Source: Dermanyssus gallinae (taxonomy: Eukaryota > Arthropoda > Arachnida > Mesostigmata > Dermanyssidae). From it: DNA of 64,000 nucleotides. Each line of letters opens with the position of its first letter. The stretch's first letter is position 1. The translations under genes were made by a program, and so were the position numbers. The notes beneath the pieces are model-generated. The model did not search any database, was not told the DNA's origin, and saw only the letters and a list, made by a program, of their open reading frames with translations. The DNA lies in contig QVRM01005378.1 in assembly GCA_003439945.1 (NCBI GenBank), forward strand, positions 792,001 to 856,000, given 5' to 3'. Positions 62,615 to 64,000 of the stretch are shown piece by piece.

Positions 62615-63004
62615 CTATCGTTTTAACAAAGAACTGCTAAAGTTGACGCTAGTTTTTAAATTGCCACCGCTATAACCACGCCCCAGTTAGAAGACCCTAC
62701 AAACACACGCACATACTGTGCGTCATTGTACTAGCTGTAATCTACGCGGTGTATGTAGGGTCCATCACAAGATACGCTAGCGGCCGGGTTTCTATGAGCG
62801 CAATGGGACGTGACGATGTAGGCTCTGCTGCGAGTTAGATGCGCCCTTTGATGCGTGCCGCCGGGCAGCGTTACTCAACTGCCCCGATATATTTTGCTTT
62901 GAACGCGTGAGCAATGTGCGACTGGTCACGCACAGCCAAAGGGCACAGTTCGAGCAGTTTTTACCTTTGTTCTCAGGCATATATATGCGTGTCTATATAT
63001 GGCG

Positions 63005-63262
63005 CGGTCTAGGGGGTTTGTGCGTTACTCAGTTTGTCAACAGCCAGGGTGTCGCCGGGGTTCGATCCCTGGTGTTCATCGAATTCTCTTTCAGCTCATT
63101 GAGAATAGATGATAAACAATACCGCAGAAAATCAGCAACCAAGCTGCCACAAGGACTGTTGGGAAAGCCCTAGATATCTCAACATAACGCCTACGCTGCC
63201 GTTCTAAGCGCCCCTGATAATAAAAAGGTAAGATGCGTATTTAGATATACATATCAATTGAA
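63005..63262 (+). repeat. tRNA-like sequence followed by dispersed repeat family C, copy 2
   Basis: At 63005-63085 GGCGCGGTCTAGGGGG and GGGGTTCGATCCCTGG resemble A and B boxes. At 63172-63262 TAGATATCTCAACATAACGC, AAGCGCCCC, AAAAGGTAAGATGCGTATTTAG match 43753-43850. The two parts may be the head and tail of one SINE family, of which 43753 keeps only the tail. Confidence 0.5.
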
Positions 63263-63919
63263 TAATAATTCTATCATAAAAGAAACACCTTTTACTCTAA
63301 AGTTCTATTGAAACGCAGCAAATTGAAAGGTAGGTATAGGCAAATTGAAATTATTTTTCCGACTTCCTCGTTGATGGCAACGATTTTACAGTACGATAAT
63401 TTTGTCTTCATCGTTGTCAACTTCTCTCATCCGCCCAGCCCAGTCGATAATAATAGCTTTCTGCTTAAAAGAAGATTGTGCGAGTGCGTTATCTAGTATC
63501 GCTGCTTGCGTAACGCAGGCATCGGTTCTTTGACCATGAGTGTTCGCTCCGTCATATCAATACAAACGTTGGTCATATCAGCTTGTTGGAGTAGTCCTTT
63601 GCTAATGTCCTTCCTACGTAACGTTAATCATATCAGCTTGTTAGAATAGCCCTTTGCTTATTCATAACTTATTACGTTATAAATATCAGTCCGTCATTTC
63701 TGTTGCGTGCTGCTATTGTTAGAGAATTATTCTGTTCTGTTCCGCTATGCTAGTGGTAACCGTTGTTAGCAGTGCGATTACTGTTAATGTGTTTTCTATA
63801 CTGCTGACTGCGATGTATACTACGAATCTATACCTAATGGCGACATATGTCGCGTTAAATCTGTTGCTGCCTTCTATATTGGTGTTTTCGATACAACGTG
63901 CTTTTTCTTAGATTGTCGT

Positions 63920-63965
<46 letters not shown>

Positions 63966-64000
63966 ATTGTTACCACTTCAGGCTTATTTCTTGATCTCAC
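63263..64000. other. No gene recognised at the right edge
   Basis: AT-rich sequence with a (TA)n array at 63924-63960. Two copies of a phrase GGTCATATCAGCTTGTT / AATCATATCAGCTTGTT with following AGAATAGCCCTTTGC lie at about 63570-63600 and 63625-63655, a short local duplication. Confidence 0.5.

Overview
The window is a piece of nuclear DNA from an animal, most likely an arthropod. Several genes are split by spliceosomal introns, and the proteins are metazoan (INTURNED, a PRDM-type SET/zinc-finger factor, RPB11, ADAT2, PLRG1, a GGACT-like enzyme). The transposons (Ty3/gypsy, CR1-like LINE, mariners, tRNA-derived SINEs) are typical of arthropods. A parasitiform mite or tick is my guess; nothing in the window proves it. 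Coding exons are GC-rich and stand out against AT-rich introns and spacers, which carry more than twenty (TA)n arrays plus long (TTA)n and (TAA)n arrays.

Layout. 1-4250: 3' part of a decayed Ty3/gypsy element ending in a 298-bp LTR. 5393-5600: fragment resembling a type II PKA regulatory subunit (-). 6957-10686: nearly complete CR1-like LINE (-) whose ORF1 looks like an SGNH esterase. 13012-15429: PRDM9-like SET + C2H2 gene (-). 16820-19352: RPB11, three exons (+). 21440-21810: 28S rRNA pseudogene fragment, followed at 22325-23885 by a degenerate R2-like reverse transcriptase. 24034-25296: dead mariner inserted in a (TA)n array. 25879-27335: ADAT2, two exons (-). 29771-33633: INTURNED, four exons (+). 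34270-35090: decayed mariner. 38104-40820: GGACT-like gene (+). 41764-45004: PLRG1, two exons, with two frameshifts (-). 46307-47480: third mariner. 48063-49691: internally deleted gypsy with both ends and a 5-bp target duplication. 52517-56896: five-exon gene of unknown function assembled from splice phase (-). 55068-55520: MITE with long inverted repeats. 58 kb to the right end: mostly microsatellites, SINEs and LINE scraps.

The host genes are housekeeping or developmental: transcription (RPB11), splicing (PLRG1), tRNA wobble editing (ADAT2), cilium/planar polarity (INTURNED) and chromatin (PRDM). They do not form a functional cluster. The most informative structures are in the mobile fraction: a deletion-derivative gypsy with a clear microhomology junction, a long-TIR MITE, three copies of a tRNA-derived SINE, two further short repeat families, and a 28S fragment beside an R2-like element. 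All exon models come from splice-site and reading-frame logic by eye, without transcripts or database searches.
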